A stretch of 7,982 bases of DNA from Syntrophomonadaceae bacterium (GTDB taxonomy: Bacteria; Bacillota; Syntrophomonadia; Syntrophomonadales; Syntrophomonadaceae), in assembly GCA_030526885.1 (NCBI GenBank), contig JAUNBV010000087.1:1-7982 (forward strand), written 5' to 3'. Under the pieces are notes generated by a model. That model was not told where the DNA came from and ran no database searches. It saw only the letters and a list, made by a program, of their open reading frames with translations. Position 1 is the stretch's first letter. Each line of letters opens with the position of its first letter. This document shows, piece after piece, positions 6,901 to 7,982 of this stretch. A program made the translations under genes and the position numbers.

Positions 6901-6911
6901 TAATATCAGAA
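6897..6911. repeat. 15-bp direct repeat, copy 2
   Basis: This is a perfect second copy of TAAATAATATCAGAA. It touches the -35 element of the leftward promoter (they share 6897-6900) and ends 5 bp before the proposed -35 of the rightward ahcY promoter. A protein bound here could affect both directions. Confidence 0.75.
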
Positions 6912-6916
6912 AGTAG

Positions 6917-6945
6917 TTCCTAAAGTAAACTCGTTTCGTTATAAT
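6917..6945 (+). promoter_or_regulatory. Sigma-A-type promoter of ahcY
   Basis: A perfect -10 TATAAT at 6940-6945 is preceded, after a 17-nt spacer, by a weak -35 TTCCTA at 6917-6922 (three of six positions match consensus). Transcription would begin near 6952, giving a leader of about 58 nt. The leader contains a short hairpin, GCCC (6973-6976) with GGGC (6982-6985) and a 5-nt loop, too small to call a riboswitch or terminator. Confidence 0.6.
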
Positions 6946-6996
6946 GATGCTTGAAAACAGATTATCCTTAAAGCCCATAACGGGCAATTTAAATGG

Positions 6997-7001
6997 GGAG
7001 G
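6997..7001 (+). promoter_or_regulatory. Ribosome binding site of ahcY
   Basis: GGAGG, inside GGGGAGGAAG, stands 8 nt before the ATG at 7010. An in-frame ATG at 6944 lies inside the -10 box of the promoter and has no ribosome binding site, so 7010 is the start. Confidence 0.75.
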
Positions 7002-7009
7002 AAGATTTG

Positions 7010-7549
7010 ATGCGTGAAAATGCACGTCGGGAAGCCGTTGCGCTTTCGATTATCCGTGACCTGGGGCTGGCTCCCGAGGGTCATAAAAAGCTGGAGTGGG
7101 TCAATAATAATATGCCGGTCTTAAACGCGCTGCGCAAGGAGTTTGAGGAACAGCAGCCGCTGAAAGGCAAGACCGTTTTATGTTGTCTGCATCTGGAAGC
7201 CAAAACCGGTTATCTGCTCTTGACCCTACAGGCCGCCGGGGCGCGCGTCATCGCCTGCGCCAGCAATCCGCTGTCCACTAAGGACGACGTAGTGGCGGCG
7301 CTGGTGGACTCGGGCATCATCGTGTTCGCGGTTTACGGCGAAAGCGCGGAGGAATACGACCTGTATCTGAACAAGGCTTTGGACTTGAACCCCGACGCCG
7401 TAATCGACGACGGCGCGGACGTTATAACCGCCATCACCCGCCACCGGCAGCAACAGGCCGGAGCCATCATCGGCGGCTGCGAAGAAACCACCACCGGCAT
7501 CGTGCGCCTCAAGGCCATGACGCCGACGGCGCTCTCCCCTTCCCCATGA
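7010..7549 (+). CDS. ahcY: Adenosylhomocysteinase, N-terminal part (frameshifted)
   Basis: Adenosylhomocysteinase splits S-adenosylhomocysteine reversibly into adenosine and homocysteine, relieving product inhibition of SAM methyltransferases. From the ATG at 7010 the frame shows the clostridial/archaeal form of the family: GHKKLEWV..NMPVLNALRKEF (about 24-45), CLHLEAKTG (59-67, with the conserved His61), CASNPLSTKDDVVAAL (83-98), DDGADV (133-138) and GGCEETTTGIVRLKAM (155-170). After Met170 (7517-7519) the frame departs into TPTALSPSP and stops at TGA 7547-7549. The true continuation (ADGALPFPMIAVNDAY) is in another frame starting at GCC 7522. One base of codon 171 is missing; an original ATGGAC or ATGACC would restore it. 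This is either a real disabling mutation or a sequence error. It is transcribed divergently from the glucan operon. Confidence 0.9.
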   Translation: MRENARREAVALSIIRDLGLAPEGHKKLEWVNNNMPVLNALRKEFEEQQPLKGKTVLCCLHLEAKTGYLLLTLQAAGARVIACASNPLSTKDDVVAALVDSGIIVFAVYGESAEEYDLYLNKALDLNPDAVIDDGADVITAITRHRQQQAGAIIGGCEETTTGIVRLKAMTPTALSPSP

Positions 7550-7982
7550 TCGCGGTCAATGACGCCTACATGAAATACCTGTTTGACAACCGCTACGGCA
7601 CCGGCCAATCGGTATGGGACGGCATCAACCGCACCACCAACCTGGTGGCGGCCAGCAAAAACGTGGTGGTGGTAGGCTACGGCTGGTGCGGCAAGGGCGT
7701 ATCGCTGCGGGCCAAGGGCCTGGGGGCCAATGTCATCGTCACCGAGATCGATCCCATCAAGGCCAACGAAGCCATCATGGACGGCTGCAAGGTGATGCCC
7801 ATGCAGGAAGCCGCCAAGGTGGGCGACTACTTCATTACCGTGACCGGCAACTGCAACGTCATCCGCAAGGAGCATATGGCGGTGATGAAAAATAACGCCA
7901 TCATGTGCAACGCCGGCCATTTCGACGTGGAGATCTGTAAGCCCGATCTTGAATCCCTGGCGGTGAGCAAAAAAATTATCCG
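7522..7982 (+). CDS. ahcY: Adenosylhomocysteinase, NAD-binding part (second frame, runs off the window)
   Basis: From 7522 the frame is open to the window edge (153 codons and two bases) and carries the rest of the enzyme: ADGALPFPMIAVNDAY, LFDNRYGTGQSVWDGINRTTN, then the Rossmann NAD-binding loop GYGWCGKG (7675-7698), VIVTEIDPIKANEAIMDG, VMPMQEAA, TVTGNCNVI, and CNAGHFDVEI near the end. These are strongly conserved family motifs with no stop or further disruption. No start codon with a ribosome binding site opens this frame; the ATG at 7546 overlaps the upstream stop as ATGA, but this Met is an ordinary internal residue of the family. About 90 C-terminal residues, including the conserved LxxxHPS and KPxxYRY end, should lie beyond 7982. 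If the deletion is a sequence error, this and the previous entry are one gene. Confidence 0.9.

Noticed and set aside
6944..7009. Upstream in-frame ATG for ahcY at 6944
   Set aside because: It lies inside the TATAAT box and lacks a ribosome binding site. The ATG at 7010 has GGAGG at 8 nt and fits the family N-terminus.
6946..7009. Possible SAM or SAH riboswitch in the ahcY leader
   Set aside because: The leader is only about 58 nt with one 4-bp hairpin (6973-6985). None of the conserved core sequences of the known SAM or SAH riboswitch classes is recognisable.
7546..7549. ATGA overlap suggesting two translationally coupled ORFs within ahcY
   Set aside because: The Met at 7546 is an internal residue of the conserved PFPMIAVND motif and has no ribosome binding site. 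The overlap is an accidental result of the one-base deletion.
7333..7920. 195-codon open frame on the minus strand
   Set aside because: It is antisense to ahcY, whose NAD-binding motifs lie on the plus strand here; the His/Val/Asp-rich translation is typical of a shadow frame.

Overview
The window looks like part of a chromosome from a spore-forming, anaerobic-type Bacillota (class Clostridia; the syntrophic or Peptococcaceae-like groups would fit). This placement is inferred from gene content, the strong GGAGG-type ribosome binding sites, the clostridial/archaeal type of adenosylhomocysteinase, and a possible SpoVM-like spore-coat peptide. By eye the coding DNA is GC-rich while the intergenic promoter region is AT-rich. 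No rRNA, tRNA, CRISPR array or mobile element was seen.

Layout. A compact minus-strand operon reads right to left from about 6866: a GT4 alpha-glucan synthase-type glycosyltransferase (5627-6820, GTG start), a GH57/DUF1957 glycogen branching enzyme (4038-5603), a second GH57 enzyme of the 4-alpha-glucanotransferase/alpha-amylase type (1557-4010), and a class I SAM-dependent methyltransferase with a long unexplained N-terminal domain (315-1532). The gaps between these genes are only 23-27 nt. About 66 nt further on is a small reading frame (183-248). Its peptide resembles SpoVM, and a -1 shift at a U UUU UUA heptamer would extend it into a 53-codon frame (40-201) ending in a transmembrane helix.

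On the plus strand, divergent from the operon, is adenosylhomocysteinase (ahcY, from 7010 and running off the right edge). It is split by a one-base deletion near 7519-7522. The intergenic region (6821-7009) carries a good sigma-A-type promoter for each direction and a perfect 15-bp direct repeat overlapping the operon promoter.

How it fits together. The glycosyltransferase would extend an alpha-1,4-glucan, the branching enzyme would add alpha-1,6 branches, and the second GH57 would trim or rearrange chains. The methyltransferase raises the possibility that the glucan is O-methylated. The set of GT4, GH57 branching enzyme and SAM methyltransferase has the same composition as the mycobacterial Rv3030-Rv3031-Rv3032 cluster for methylglucose lipopolysaccharide. 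The divergent ahcY would remove the S-adenosylhomocysteine made by methylation. The methylated-glucan reading is a hypothesis; the individual enzyme families are well supported.
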